Assembly: GCF_937898475.1 (NCBI RefSeq)
Contig: NZ_CALEJS010000024.1
Coordinates: forward strand, 1-64,000
Direction of reading: 5' to 3'
Source of the DNA: an uncultured Chitinophaga sp.
GTDB taxonomy: Bacteria; Bacteroidota; Bacteroidia; Chitinophagales; Chitinophagaceae
Length of the DNA stretch: 64,000 nt
Shown: piece by piece, positions 53,170 through 62,722 of the stretch
Layout of the letters: every line of letters starts with the position of its first letter
Numbering within the stretch: the first letter of the stretch is position 1
The notes under the pieces: generated by a model
What the model was told of the DNA's origin: nothing
Databases searched by the model: none
What the model saw: the letters and a program-made list of their open reading frames with translations, nothing else
Made by a program: the position numbers and the translations under genes

Positions 53170-53772
53170 ATGCACTTTAAAAGAATGCTGATGACAGATC
53201 CCGGGCCTCTTTCAAAAATAGAAGCGTTTGTCAGGAAAATAGTACAGCCCAATGAAGAAGAATGGGAAGCGCTGGCCAACATCCTGCATCCAAAGACCTT
53301 GAAGAAAAAAGACCTGCTGTTAAAAGCAGGACAGGTATGCACGTTTATTGCCTTTATCAACTCCGGCGTGTTACGGGAGTATAACTACCTGTACGATAAA
53401 GAGGTGACCGTAGATTTTATGGGCGCCAATCAATTTACCAGCGACTATCAAAGCTTTATTATGCAGGCGCCTTCCCGCCAGTATATAGAGGCGCTGACAG
53501 ATGCGGAGGTGCTCATCCTGCAGAAAGACGCGATCAATGCCTTATATGACCAATACAAGATCTGGGAGCGATTCGGGCGGCTGATCATAGAGAAAGTGTT
53601 CTGTAATGCAGAAGAAAAACGGAAGAAGATCATCGCATCCACCCACGAGGAACAGTACCGTGATTTTGTGGCCACTTACCCGGACATTATCCAGCAGGTG
53701 CCCCAGTATTATATAGCCTCCTATTTAGGATTAACACCGGAGCACCTGAGCAGGCTGAGAAAGAAAGGTTAG
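53170..53772 (+). CDS. Crp/Fnr family transcriptional regulator
   Basis: A 200-residue protein with a cyclic-nucleotide-binding-like sensor (about 35-120) and a C-terminal HTH. The recognition helix PEHLSRLRKK has Glu191, Ser194 and Arg195, the ExxSR arrangement that in FNR contacts TTGAT half-sites. Iron-sulphur cysteines are not in the FNR positions, so the signal is not obviously oxygen. A perfect TTGAT-N4-ATCAA box lies 2.3 kb upstream. A second in-frame ATG at 53191 is an alternative start. Confidence 0.9.
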   Translation: MHFKRMLMTDPGPLSKIEAFVRKIVQPNEEEWEALANILHPKTLKKKDLLLKAGQVCTFIAFINSGVLREYNYLYDKEVTVDFMGANQFTSDYQSFIMQAPSRQYIEALTDAEVLILQKDAINALYDQYKIWERFGRLIIEKVFCNAEEKRKKIIASTHEEQYRDFVATYPDIIQQVPQYYIASYLGLTPEHLSRLRKKG

Positions 53773-53778
53773 GACGAT

Positions 53779-54795
53779 CTAAAAATGTTTCTTCACTTCC
53801 GTACCGATCAGGGATATGGATTCCATCAATTGCTCCGCCGGTAAGCTGGCATTGTCCATCTGGAAAGTCACTCTCGTAATACCTCCCAATGCATTGTTGA
53901 TATAAGCGATCTTTTCTGCTACATGTTCCGGACCGCCTACCAGCAGGGCGCCCTGCAAATCAACGGACCGTTCAAACTGGGACCTGGTCACGGGCGGCCA
54001 GCCACGTTCTTTACCAAATTTTGTCATAATGCGCGCATAGCCGGGATAATATTCCTCCATTGCCTTTGCGTTGCTGCTGGCTACATATCCCGGTAAATGG
54101 ACGCCCACTTTCAGTTGTGCTGCCGGAAATCCTGCTTTGAGTCCGGATTCCCTGTACAGGTCTATCAGCGGGCGGAAACGATGCGTCTCCCCTCCTATGA
54201 TGGCCACCATGAGCGGAAGGCCTAGTTTTCCTGCACGGGCAAATGAGCCGGGAGTGCCTCCTACGCCCAGCCACACGGGCAGCTTATCCTGCACGGGGCG
54301 CGGGTATACCGGCTGGTTGATCAGCGCGGGGCGGTACCTGCCCGACCAGTTAATATATTCTTCGTCCCTGAGCCGGAGCAGTAAGTTTAATTTCTCTGTA
54401 AACAGCGCATCATAATCATCCAGGCTGAAACCAAACAGGGGAAATGCCTCTGTAGCGGATCCTCTGCCGGCTACTATCTCTGCCCGGCCGTTGGAGATCA
54501 GGTCAAGCGTAGCAAACTCCTGGAATACCCGCACGGGGTCTGCCGTGCTTAAAACCGTGACGGCGCTTGTCAGCCGGATGTTCTTTGTGCGGCTGGCGGC
54601 TGCCGCCAGGATCAAGCCGGGAGCCGAATCCAGGAACTCTTTCCGGTGGTGTTCCCCAATGCCGAAAACATCCAGTCCTACCGTGTCTGCCAGAATGATC
54701 CTGTCCAGCAATTGTGCAATGGCCTGGTGTGCCGATATAGCGTTCTTATCATCGTTCAGATCTACTGAAGCAAAGCTGTCAATACCTATTTCCAT
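53779..54795 (-). CDS. LLM class flavin-dependent oxidoreductase
   Basis: A 338-residue luciferase-like monooxygenase from the ATG at 54795; a TTG 12 bases upstream is less likely. Family features include GVGGTPGSFARAGKLGLP, GIGEHH and VVLSTADPVRVFQEFATLDL-type segments. FMN-dependent oxidation or hydroxylation is the known activity; substrate is unknown. It is convergent with the Crp/Fnr gene with only 6 bases between. Confidence 0.92.
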   Translation of the reverse strand: MEIGIDSFASVDLNDDKNAISAHQAIAQLLDRIILADTVGLDVFGIGEHHRKEFLDSAPGLILAAAASRTKNIRLTSAVTVLSTADPVRVFQEFATLDLISNGRAEIVAGRGSATEAFPLFGFSLDDYDALFTEKLNLLLRLRDEEYINWSGRYRPALINQPVYPRPVQDKLPVWLGVGGTPGSFARAGKLGLPLMVAIIGGETHRFRPLIDLYRESGLKAGFPAAQLKVGVHLPGYVASSNAKAMEEYYPGYARIMTKFGKERGWPPVTRSQFERSVDLQGALLVGGPEHVAEKIAYINNALGGITRVTFQMDNASLPAEQLMESISLIGTEVKKHF

Positions 54796-54858
54796 AATTG
54801 AGCACAAAGATGAGATTTAACAGGGCTCAATGCGGATGGGTTACCAAAAGGTAAGCGG

Positions 54859-55815
54859 TTAAGGCCTGGAAGCTGCTTTCAACAGGGCTTCCACCTGGCT
54901 GATCTTACCGGCTCCGCTTGTACGCAGCAGGATCTTTCCTGCTGGATCGATCAGGATCTGTGTGGGATATGCTTCTACTTTGAATCTTTTGATGATGGAA
55001 GTTCCATAATTATCCTTCATGTCTTCAAAGAGGTGCGTCCATTGCATGTGATGCGTTTTAATGAGTTGCTGCAGCCGGGGAATGTTCTTTTGCTCATCAT
55101 ATGCAATATTCACAATGGAAAGGATATCATGGTACTGCCGATCCAGTTGCACCAGGTCTGGTATAGCGCTTATACAGGGATTACACCAGGAGCCCCAGAA
55201 ATCGAGCAATACATACCTGCCGCGCAGCGTATTGAGCGCAAAGGGTTGCCCATCGATGGTTTTTCCTGCAAAGGGATAAGCATCTTCACCCGGCTGACTG
55301 CCCGTGACGGACGCTCCTTTCCCTGCATTTTTAAACACGATCTCCCCACCATAAGTGATGGGCTGATCGTCGCCGAAGTCAAGGTTATTGTTTGCATCTG
55401 TTATCAATACTCTTTTGCCGTTTGCCGCAAAGCCGGACAGGATAAATACGATATGCCTGATGGGATGGGCACTCAGGGACAATGTATCCGTGCTGGATTT
55501 GCTGAGCTCATTCACAATTGTTTCCGGCGACATCCGCCCGTTCAGTCGCTGGTATAGTTCATACATTCCCTGCTGCGGCTGAAAATCCAGCTCTTTGATC
55601 ACGGGGTTGGCCAGCGTTGCGGGGATGCCTTTAAAGCTGCGTGCGGAGTCGAAGTTAAAACTATAGGACCCGTATAGCATTGCGGGGCTTAACCGGGGTG
55701 ATCCCGGACCCGTCCCGGGAACTGTCTTCAACGCTACCCTGATCTCGGGTTGCTGTGCATAGGTACGCCCCGCCATTGCGAAGGCTAACAACAGGATGAA
55801 TGATCTTCTTTTCAT
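54859..55815 (-). CDS. TlpA-like thioredoxin-fold protein
   Basis: A 318-residue exported protein (signal peptide ending TYAQ, about 21). The thioredoxin domain (about 178-318) has the active site WCNPC (Cys211, Cys214) and VEAYPTQILID with the cis-Pro. A region of about 150 residues between signal and domain is unrecognised. It should act as a periplasmic thiol reductase or thioredoxin-like donor. Confidence 0.88.
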   Translation of the reverse strand: MKRRSFILLLAFAMAGRTYAQQPEIRVALKTVPGTGPGSPRLSPAMLYGSYSFNFDSARSFKGIPATLANPVIKELDFQPQQGMYELYQRLNGRMSPETIVNELSKSSTDTLSLSAHPIRHIVFILSGFAANGKRVLITDANNNLDFGDDQPITYGGEIVFKNAGKGASVTGSQPGEDAYPFAGKTIDGQPFALNTLRGRYVLLDFWGSWCNPCISAIPDLVQLDRQYHDILSIVNIAYDEQKNIPRLQQLIKTHHMQWTHLFEDMKDNYGTSIIKRFKVEAYPTQILIDPAGKILLRTSGAGKISQVEALLKAASRP

Positions 55816-55898
55816 AGTATGAAAAGGTAATACTTATTATCAACTAGTTCAATTGCCCGTTTTCGTTACGCTAAAAGAAATTGTGTATATTAGCCGCT

Positions 55899-56861
55899 AT
55901 GGCTTCTCTAAAGACGATCTTCCACGTGGCACTCACTGCAGCAGGCCTGACATATGGCCTGAACAGCACTGCACAACAGGCTTCCATTTTTCTGGCTGAC
56001 CCTACCATCTTCCCTGATAAAGGAAAGTATTATCTCTATGGCACCGGCAGCAACCAGGGCTTCCCGGTATACACCTCTACAGACCTGGAAAGCTGGCAGC
56101 AGTCGAAAGACAGCGCAGGGCAGCTGGCGCTGAAACGCGGCGAAACGTTTGGTGATAAAGGGTTCTGGGCGCCGCAGGTGTTTACTTACAAAGGCAGCTA
56201 TTACATGGCTTATACGGCCAACGAACAGATCGCGATTGCCAAAGCGGCGGGTCCCGCGGGTCCTTTCAGGCAGAACGCATTGGTTCCTTTAAGCGGAAGC
56301 GGCAAGCAGATAGATCCGTTCATCTTCTTTGACAAGGGGAAGGTTTATCTCTACCACGTGAAGCTGCAGGATGGCAATCGCATTTTTGTAACGGAGATGA
56401 AACCGGATCTGTCAGATATTATTCCCGGTACTGAAAAAGAATGTATATCGAGCAGTGAAGGATGGGAGAACACGGCGAATGCCAAATGGCCGGTAGCAGA
56501 AGGTCCGACGGTGTTAAAACATAAGGATACGTATTACCTGATCTATTCCTCCAATGATTTCCGGAATAAGGATTACGCGGTAGGATATGCCACCGCGCCC
56601 TCTCCTGCAGGTCCCTGGAAGAAATATACCGGCAACCCGGTTATCAGCCGGCATACGGTGGGGCATAACGGAACCGGGCATGGTGATGTGTTTGCAGATA
56701 AAAAAGGGCAGCTGTATTACGTGTTGCACACGCATCATTCAGACAACAAGGTATCGCCCCGGGCTACTGCGATGGTGAAGCTAAGGTTTAAGCCGGTGAA
56801 AGGCGGAGCGGATGTGCTGGAAGTAGAACAAGGATCATTTAAGTTCCTGGGTACGGATTGA
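55899..56861 (+). CDS. glycoside hydrolase family 43 enzyme
   Basis: The ATG at 55899 gives 320 residues with a signal peptide. The three acidic residues of the five-bladed propeller are Asp34 in LADPTIF, Asp139 in QIDPFIF and Glu202 in VAEGPTV. GH43 enzymes are mostly arabinofuranosidases or xylosidases. It is not next to a SusCD pair. A fragment of a BCCT transporter gene begins right at its stop on the other strand. Confidence 0.9.
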   Translation: MASLKTIFHVALTAAGLTYGLNSTAQQASIFLADPTIFPDKGKYYLYGTGSNQGFPVYTSTDLESWQQSKDSAGQLALKRGETFGDKGFWAPQVFTYKGSYYMAYTANEQIAIAKAAGPAGPFRQNALVPLSGSGKQIDPFIFFDKGKVYLYHVKLQDGNRIFVTEMKPDLSDIIPGTEKECISSSEGWENTANAKWPVAEGPTVLKHKDTYYLIYSSNDFRNKDYAVGYATAPSPAGPWKKYTGNPVISRHTVGHNGTGHGDVFADKKGQLYYVLHTHHSDNKVSPRATAMVKLRFKPVKGGADVLEVEQGSFKFLGTD

Positions 56862-57074
56862 TAAAAGGCCACACACAGGCAGAAGATCACGATGAAGTTG
56901 ACCGCCAGGATCAAAAACCAGCCAAGATTTTCCGTTATGAAGTTCTGCGCACGTGCGAACCACTCATCCGCCGATTCCCTGAAGACCAGGCATAGCATGA
57001 GGCCTTAACATCACCAATGCAAATGATACAAAGAAAACGGGCTTATTGATGGTAAATGCATTTCTTTTATACAT
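56862..57074 (-). pseudogene. BCCT-family transporter gene remnant (N-terminal end, frameshifted)
   Basis: On the minus strand from 57074, MYKRNAFTINKPVFFVSFA reads as the start of a BCCT transporter. A frameshift near the codons LVML moves to LCLVFRESADEWFARAQNFITENLGWFLILAVNFIV, another transporter helix, which continues to the GH43 stop. No further transporter sequence is present, so about 70 residues remain of a gene of roughly 500. Confidence 0.65.
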
Positions 57075-57133
57075 GGAGCACAAATCGAAGTGAATACAGT
57101 GATGCTGCAATTGCGGCGCCACCTGTTCGCTAT

Positions 57134-58126
57134 TCACTTACCGGGATGGCGCAGCTGTTTTCTTAAAAAGAGTACCGTTAATCCGGTAACAGCTGCAGCT
57201 GCTGCAATGTTCAATATTCGTGACGCGCCGGGCCTGATCCGTGCGGGGGAATTTTGCCTGACGCCCATGGCGTAGTGAACAGTGCTGAACAGGTTACCGT
57301 CTGTGTCTGCCGCTGTCCGGGCCACTTTAAAGTATCCCTTCATCAGCAGACCGGTAAGCTTCATCATTGTTTCCGGCGCAAGGGAGTGTCCCAGCCTGAA
57401 CAGTATGGCAGCCGCTCCGCCGGGATACCTGACAGGCATCGGGCGCAGTATGGATGCCTTAACAGCATTGGCCACGATCATGGGATCATATACCGGTGGT
57501 GCAGGTTTTAACACTTTCCCGGTATAGTTACCGGCATGCAATATGCCCGGGGTGTCTAAGAAAGGAGGAAAAAGATCCACCACATGTATACGGGGCCAAC
57601 CGGTCAGTTCACCTTTTAATGCCTCGAAAAATCCTCTCAATGCAAATTTACTGGCGCTGTAGGCTTCGCCAAAAGGCACCGGTACATATCCGCCGATGGA
57701 GATATTGTTAATGAGCGTACCGGTTTTCTGCTGCTTAAAGTAGGGCAGCACTGCGTATGCCCCTCTCATATAGCCCAGCAGGTTAGTGCTGATCACCTTT
57801 TCATGTATGGCCCAGGGCGTTTGCTCAAAGGGGCCCGCAGCAAGCACGCCGGCATTATTAAACCATACGTCTATCCTGCTTTTCCATGCAAATGATGTTA
57901 CCGCCAGCTGTTGCATGGCTGCGTAATCAGTTACATCAGTGGGTACTACCAGCGCTTCCGCGCCAAGATCCCTGCATTCATCCGCTACCTGCCGGAGCGC
58001 CTGCTCATTGCGCGATGCGAGCACCACGCAGGCGCCATTACGGGCAAGCTCTAGGGCGGTACAGCGGCCTGCCCCGCTTGAAGCGCCTGTTATCACAACT
58101 ACTTTTCCGGGGATACTGTTATTCAT
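57134..58126 (-). CDS. SDR family oxidoreductase with C-terminal membrane helix
   Basis: A 330-residue SDR with TGASSGAGR, NNAGVLAAGPF and catalytic YSASKFALRG. The C-terminus adds a hydrophobic helix (about 306-325, LNIAAAAAVTGLTVLFLRK) that should tether it to the inner membrane, which is longer than the usual 250-residue SDR. Divergent from the serine hydrolase gene. Substrate is unknown. Confidence 0.9.
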   Translation of the reverse strand: MNNSIPGKVVVITGASSGAGRCTALELARNGACVVLASRNEQALRQVADECRDLGAEALVVPTDVTDYAAMQQLAVTSFAWKSRIDVWFNNAGVLAAGPFEQTPWAIHEKVISTNLLGYMRGAYAVLPYFKQQKTGTLINNISIGGYVPVPFGEAYSASKFALRGFFEALKGELTGWPRIHVVDLFPPFLDTPGILHAGNYTGKVLKPAPPVYDPMIVANAVKASILRPMPVRYPGGAAAILFRLGHSLAPETMMKLTGLLMKGYFKVARTAADTDGNLFSTVHYAMGVRQNSPARIRPGASRILNIAAAAAVTGLTVLFLRKQLRHPGK

Positions 58127-58284
58127 GATAAAGCAGGATCAAAAGATGCGCCAATAAGCATTGTTCAGTATGCTGAAATTAGAGGCTGAAAGATGTTTAG
58201 CCCGGTTATTGACGAACGGTTGTGTCTTCTCCCCAAAAATCTTTACATTCAGACAGCCATTTAAAAGACTAAACCGTTCCACGT

Positions 58285-59568
58285 ATGAAAAAGATCATGC
58301 TTGCCGTATTATTACCCGGTCTCCTTGTACTGAGTGCCTACCAGCTGTTGCATCCAAAGCATGCCCCGGAGGCAATTGTCAACGCCAGCGTTAAAACCCG
58401 TATTGACGCCACCTTAAAAAGCTTTATCGATTCTAACAAAACCGTGGGGTTATCGGCCCTGGTATTTGAGAAGGGCAAGGAAGTGTTTTATAACGCCTAT
58501 GGCTTTGCCGACCGTGAGAACCGGGTACCGATGGACCGCAATACCATTGTGCGCATTTACTCCATGACCAAGCCGGTGACCGGTGTAGCGCTGATGACGC
58601 TGTATGAAAAAGGCGCTTTTCAGCTCGATGATCCCCTGTCAAAGTATGCGCCTGAATTTGCGGATATGAAAGTGTACAGGGGTACGGATGCCAATGGTAA
58701 TTTCATACTGGAACCTGCCAAAAGGCCCATCACCATCCGCGATCTTACCCGCCATACTGCTGGATTTGCGGTGGATAATCACCCCGCTCTGGGCGCCGCC
58801 ATACAAAAGGTGCAGCCGATGAACCCCGACAATACACTTGCTGAAATGGCGAAAAAGCTGGCCAGCCTTCCACTGCAGTTCCACCCCGGTGATGAATGGG
58901 CATATGGCGTTTCAGTAGACGTACAGGCATACCTGGTAGAAAAGCTTTCCGGTAAACCTTTTGATCAATACCTGAAGGAAACCATTTTTGATCCGCTGAA
59001 AATGACAAATACCCGGTATGTGATACCTGAAAGCGACCAAAAAAGACTGGCAGCGCTGTACAACCGCAGCGAAGATGGTACACTTACCCGCATGCCCGAT
59101 GAACGCGCCAATTTTATGCATACCAAAGCGCATGCCTTAACACCGGGCGGCTGGGGACTGACCTCTACCCTGGACGATTATATGAAATTTGCACAGATGC
59201 TGGTGAATAAAGGCCGTGCAGGTAATGTACAGATACTGAAACCGGAGACGGTTGCGCTGATGGCCACCAACCAGCTGCCGGATACTATTTCAAACCGCAT
59301 GTGGCTGCCCAGTAAGGGCCGTGTGGGTTTTGGAATTGATTTCGCGGTACGCACGCAGCCGCCCATGACTAAAGATGAGAATAATGGTATAGTGGGTGAA
59401 TTTTTCTGGGATGGCGCGGCAAGTACCTTATTCTGGGTGGATCCTAAGAATGATCTGACAGCAGTGCTGTTTACGCAGCTGATGCCTTTTGATAAGGTGA
59501 AACTGCATAAGCGTTTTCGTGATGCGGTGTACGGGGAATATGAACCGAAGAACACGGCAAAGCAATAA
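58285..59568 (+). CDS. serine hydrolase, class C beta-lactamase family
   Basis: A 427-residue protein with a short N-terminal hydrophobic segment (about 1-22). The catalytic SxxK motif is SMTK (Ser93, Lys96), the tyrosine is Tyr207 in EWAYGVSVDV, and the late FWDGAASTLFWVDP replaces the KTG box in the way esterase-type members do. It is likely an exported esterase or peptidase rather than a drug-hydrolysing beta-lactamase. Confidence 0.9.
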   Translation: MKKIMLAVLLPGLLVLSAYQLLHPKHAPEAIVNASVKTRIDATLKSFIDSNKTVGLSALVFEKGKEVFYNAYGFADRENRVPMDRNTIVRIYSMTKPVTGVALMTLYEKGAFQLDDPLSKYAPEFADMKVYRGTDANGNFILEPAKRPITIRDLTRHTAGFAVDNHPALGAAIQKVQPMNPDNTLAEMAKKLASLPLQFHPGDEWAYGVSVDVQAYLVEKLSGKPFDQYLKETIFDPLKMTNTRYVIPESDQKRLAALYNRSEDGTLTRMPDERANFMHTKAHALTPGGWGLTSTLDDYMKFAQMLVNKGRAGNVQILKPETVALMATNQLPDTISNRMWLPSKGRVGFGIDFAVRTQPPMTKDENNGIVGEFFWDGAASTLFWVDPKNDLTAVLFTQLMPFDKVKLHKRFRDAVYGEYEPKNTAKQ

Positions 59569-59596
59569 ACATTCACAAAACTTATCTTCGATATTA

Positions 59597-60328
59597 CTAC
59601 ATAATGAATCCCATGATAGCCTTCAAAGTTTCATCCTGTTGTTGTTCTCTGCTGATGGTTGCGCTGTTATCGCCAAACTGAAAACCGTAATAAGCGAACT
59701 GGGAATGATTGGCGCCCGCTATCCGTACAAACTTCGTCGCCGGCGGAAGCTTTGGTTTATTATCCAGTACAGATTTCTCGTCTGCCACCCCATCCCTTGC
59801 ACCATATATTTTCATGACAGGTAGTTTGCTGCCAGCTAATGAGATATCCCGGGGATGGGTACTGGCAATCAGTATCAGCTTGTTTATCAGTGCAGGGTTT
59901 TCATAAACGAATTGTGCGGCCATCTTTGCTCCCTGTGAATGCCCTGCCAGGATATAAGTTTTACCTGTGTCTCTGAACAGCTGTAACCCTTTGGGTTTGT
60001 TATAACCTTTAGTGGCCAGCCGCCAGGGCATTTTTATCAAATATACCGCTGTGCCCTTATCCGCGATCTTTCTGCAAAGCGGCACATATGCTTCCGGATC
60101 TACCATCGCGCCGGGGTAAAAGATTAAAACATTCTTAAACGCGGCAGATGGGGTAAATGAATAGAAATCACTGTTCTCCTTTACTTCAACCGATTTATTA
60201 CTTTTCAAAAATGCCGGGTCAACACCATGTGCCTGGTAAGAGTAGATTAACCAGGCCATAAAGGACAGTCCGCCGGATATCCAGATAATCCTTATGATCT
60301 TTCGAATAGTCCATTTTTTAGCCATCAT
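59597..60328 (-). CDS. alpha/beta hydrolase with N-terminal membrane anchor
   Basis: A 243-residue protein from the ATG at 60328 (an adjacent ATG is also possible). A membrane helix at about 14-32 is followed by the hydrolase core with nucleophile GHSQG (Ser131), GARDGVAD and GANHSQF supplying acid and His. Family resemblance is to the alpha/beta hydrolase_5-like group. It is convergent with the serine hydrolase gene. Confidence 0.88.
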   Translation of the reverse strand: MMAKKWTIRKIIRIIWISGGLSFMAWLIYSYQAHGVDPAFLKSNKSVEVKENSDFYSFTPSAAFKNVLIFYPGAMVDPEAYVPLCRKIADKGTAVYLIKMPWRLATKGYNKPKGLQLFRDTGKTYILAGHSQGAKMAAQFVYENPALINKLILIASTHPRDISLAGSKLPVMKIYGARDGVADEKSVLDNKPKLPPATKFVRIAGANHSQFAYYGFQFGDNSATISREQQQDETLKAIMGFIM

Positions 60329-60492
60329 CAATAGGTTAGTTTGAGTGTGATTAACATTTCCAACATAGGTAAAAATTTGCAGAATACATAACAAAAAGCT
60401 TCCAACCGCTACCTCTTCCCCTCTATTTAACTTAAGTGAAAATCTGATAACCTATTTCATCGCACCTTTACATCAACAAAAACACAAACAAA

Positions 60493-60933
60493 ATGAAAAG
60501 ATCATCAAAAGCCCTTTGGAATGGCGACCTGAGTACAGGTCATGGCGAATTAACTACAGACAGTCTTGTACTGAATAAAACACAATACTCATTCAACACC
60601 CGTTTTGGCGATGTAATTGGTACCAACCCGGAAGAACTGCTGGCGGCTGCGCATGCAGGCTGCTTTACAATGGCGCTGGCTTATGCCCTTTCAAAGGCAG
60701 GACTGAAACCCGGAGCGCTGGAAACCACCGCTACCGTTAATGCCGACCTGGCTAAAGGCGGGATCACCGGTATTGAACTGACGTTGAACGCCGCACACAT
60801 TGAAGGCCTGTCTGCCGAAGCGTTCCTGGAATACGCTGCTGATGCCAAACTAAACTGCCTGCTGTCTAAAGCGCTGGCCAGTGTGGAGATCAGCCTGAAT
60901 GTGAATTATGAAGCACATGCTGTAGTAAGCTGA
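60493..60933 (+). CDS. OsmC family peroxiredoxin
   Basis: A 146-residue OsmC/Ohr-type protein with the redox cysteines Cys57 in AAAHAGCFTMAL and Cys122 in LNCLLSKAL. It should reduce organic or hydrogen peroxides in the cytoplasm. The thioredoxin reductase gene starts 22 bases after its stop, which suggests a coupled peroxide defence unit. Confidence 0.93.
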   Translation: MKRSSKALWNGDLSTGHGELTTDSLVLNKTQYSFNTRFGDVIGTNPEELLAAAHAGCFTMALAYALSKAGLKPGALETTATVNADLAKGGITGIELTLNAAHIEGLSAEAFLEYAADAKLNCLLSKALASVEISLNVNYEAHAVVS

Positions 60934-60955
60934 GCGTAATTTAAAATGTAGAACC

Positions 60956-61939
60956 ATGTTAACGGAAACAGCACATACCAGGTGCCTGATCATCGGATCA
61001 GGCCCTGCCGGGTATACAGCCGCCATCTACGCGTCGCGCGCCGGACTTGCGCCGGTGATGTATACAGGCATAGAGCCCGGGGGACAATTAACAAAAACCA
61101 CCGAAGTAGAGAACTTCCCCGGCTACCCACAGGGCATCCTCGGTCCGGACATGATGGAAGACTTTCGCAGTCAGGCCCTCCGCCTGGGTACGGAAATCCG
61201 GTACGGTTATGTGAGCAGTGTGGATTTCAGCCGGTATCCTTACGAGGTGACTGTCGACGAGCGGGAAACCATACTTGCCGACAGCATTATCATCTCTACG
61301 GGCGCTTCTGCAAAATGGCTGGGATTAGAGTCAGAAGCCAGGTACAATGGCGCCGGCGTTTCTGCATGCGCAGTATGCGACGGCTTCTTCTTCCGCGGGA
61401 AAGATGTGGCGCTGGTGGGCGCGGGTGATACAGCAGCGGAAGAAGCCACCTACCTGTCAAAGCTGGCGAACAAGGTATATATGCTGGTGAGGCGCGATGA
61501 ATTCCGCGCATCCAAACTGATGGCAGACCGTGTGCGCAGCACTCCCAATATCGAAGTGCGCTATAATACCGAAACGCTGGAGGTGCTGGGCGATGGCCGC
61601 AGCATGACCGGCCTCAGAATATACAACCATCAACAACAGCAGGAGTCCAGCCTCGAGGTGAGCGGCCTTTTCGTGGCCATTGGTCACCAGCCCAATACGG
61701 AGATATTCCGCGGCGCCATAGACATGGACGAAACGGGGTATATCAAAACCGCACCGGGATCCACCGCTACCAACCTCCCGGGGGTGTTTTGCTGTGGCGA
61801 TGCCCAGGACCGGGTGTACCGCCAGGCCATTACCGCAGCCGGAACCGGTTGTATGGCAGCCCTGGATGCAGAACGTTTTCTCAGCGGGCAGGCAGCCGGC
61901 CTTTCATTTACAGTTAACAACCTTCAGCCCGCCAGTTAA
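60956..61939 (+). CDS. trxB: thioredoxin reductase
   Basis: A 327-residue flavoenzyme with the FAD motif GSGPAGYTAA (14-23), the redox-active CAVC (Cys138, Cys141) and the NADPH motif GAGDTAAEEA. It should supply electrons for thioredoxin-dependent peroxide reduction, matching the OsmC gene directly upstream. Two hairpins follow its stop, the second a strong bidirectional one. Confidence 0.93.
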   Translation: MLTETAHTRCLIIGSGPAGYTAAIYASRAGLAPVMYTGIEPGGQLTKTTEVENFPGYPQGILGPDMMEDFRSQALRLGTEIRYGYVSSVDFSRYPYEVTVDERETILADSIIISTGASAKWLGLESEARYNGAGVSACAVCDGFFFRGKDVALVGAGDTAAEEATYLSKLANKVYMLVRRDEFRASKLMADRVRSTPNIEVRYNTETLEVLGDGRSMTGLRIYNHQQQQESSLEVSGLFVAIGHQPNTEIFRGAIDMDETGYIKTAPGSTATNLPGVFCCGDAQDRVYRQAITAAGTGCMAALDAERFLSGQAAGLSFTVNNLQPAS

Positions 61940-61996
61940 GGCGGGTGTTTATATATAGTCAGGTAAAAAGCCGTATCATTTAATGGTACGGCTTTT
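61927..61996. terminator. tandem hairpins after trxB
   Basis: A GCCCGCC/GGCGGGT hairpin at 61927-61946 overlaps the end of trxB. A longer one, AAAAGCCGTA and TACGGCTTTT at 61966-61996, reads as a bidirectional terminator. Confidence 0.75.
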
Positions 61997-62049
61997 ACGC
62001 TTTGATAGAGTTAAAAACTGTCAGCTTAAATTGCTACTTTCGTTTTAAG

Positions 62050-62640
62050 ATGACCTCTTATCTCAAGCTTAGCGATCAGGATCTGGCCGCCCTTTTAAGG
62101 GAGGGTGACGAAGCTGCGTTCAAGGCGGTCTATCAGCAATACTGGGACAAACTGCTGGCGCTCGCAGGCAGGCGTTTAGGCAATATTGATGAGGCGGAAG
62201 ACGTAGTACAGGACATATTTCTCCATCTCTGGAAACGCAGGGAAAGCTTTGAGCTGAAAGTGAATTTCGAGCATTATTTTGCCGTTGCCGTCAAATTTGA
62301 GGTCATCAACCGTTTAGCGAAACGATCCAGGGAACAGGAAAGAGATCATGCCTTTGCAAAGGAAACTCCCGGCCACCAGGCCCCCCTGCTCCCCGCTTTT
62401 GACCTGGAGCAGCTGCAAAAACAGCTGGAAGCCACCATCAGTACCCTGCCCCCGAAATGCCAGCTGGTTTTCCGCATGAGCCGCAGAACAGACTATACCA
62501 ACAAGAAAATAGCCGAACAGCTGCATATTTCCGAGAAGGCGGTTGAAAAACAGGTTACCCGCGCCTTAAAACTGCTCAAATCCCGTTTTGGGCCCATGTT
62601 AACCCTGGCATTACTGCTGCTGCCGCGGGTAAAACCCTGA
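62050..62640 (+). CDS. ECF sigma factor, FecI-like
   Basis: A 196-residue sigma factor from the ATG at 62050 (an earlier in-frame ATG adds unconserved residues). Region 2 has DEAEDVVQDIFLHLWKRRESF and region 4 has RTDYTNKKIAEQLHISEKAVEKQVTRALKLL. The FecR gene follows, and a SusC gene seems to begin at the window edge, so this is a second complete surface-signalling set. Confidence 0.93.
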   Translation: MTSYLKLSDQDLAALLREGDEAAFKAVYQQYWDKLLALAGRRLGNIDEAEDVVQDIFLHLWKRRESFELKVNFEHYFAVAVKFEVINRLAKRSREQERDHAFAKETPGHQAPLLPAFDLEQLQKQLEATISTLPPKCQLVFRMSRRTDYTNKKIAEQLHISEKAVEKQVTRALKLLKSRFGPMLTLALLLLPRVKP

Positions 62641-62722
62641 GCAGCTCCCCCCCTGAAAATATTTTTTTCAAAAAAGGTAGGGTATGCCCATTTTCATGTG
62701 GCTATCTATAAAAGCGCCTGCT

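Noticed and set aside
58285..59568. Annotation as antibiotic-hydrolysing beta-lactamase
   Set aside because: KTG box is absent; the esterase-type FWDGAAS motif is present.
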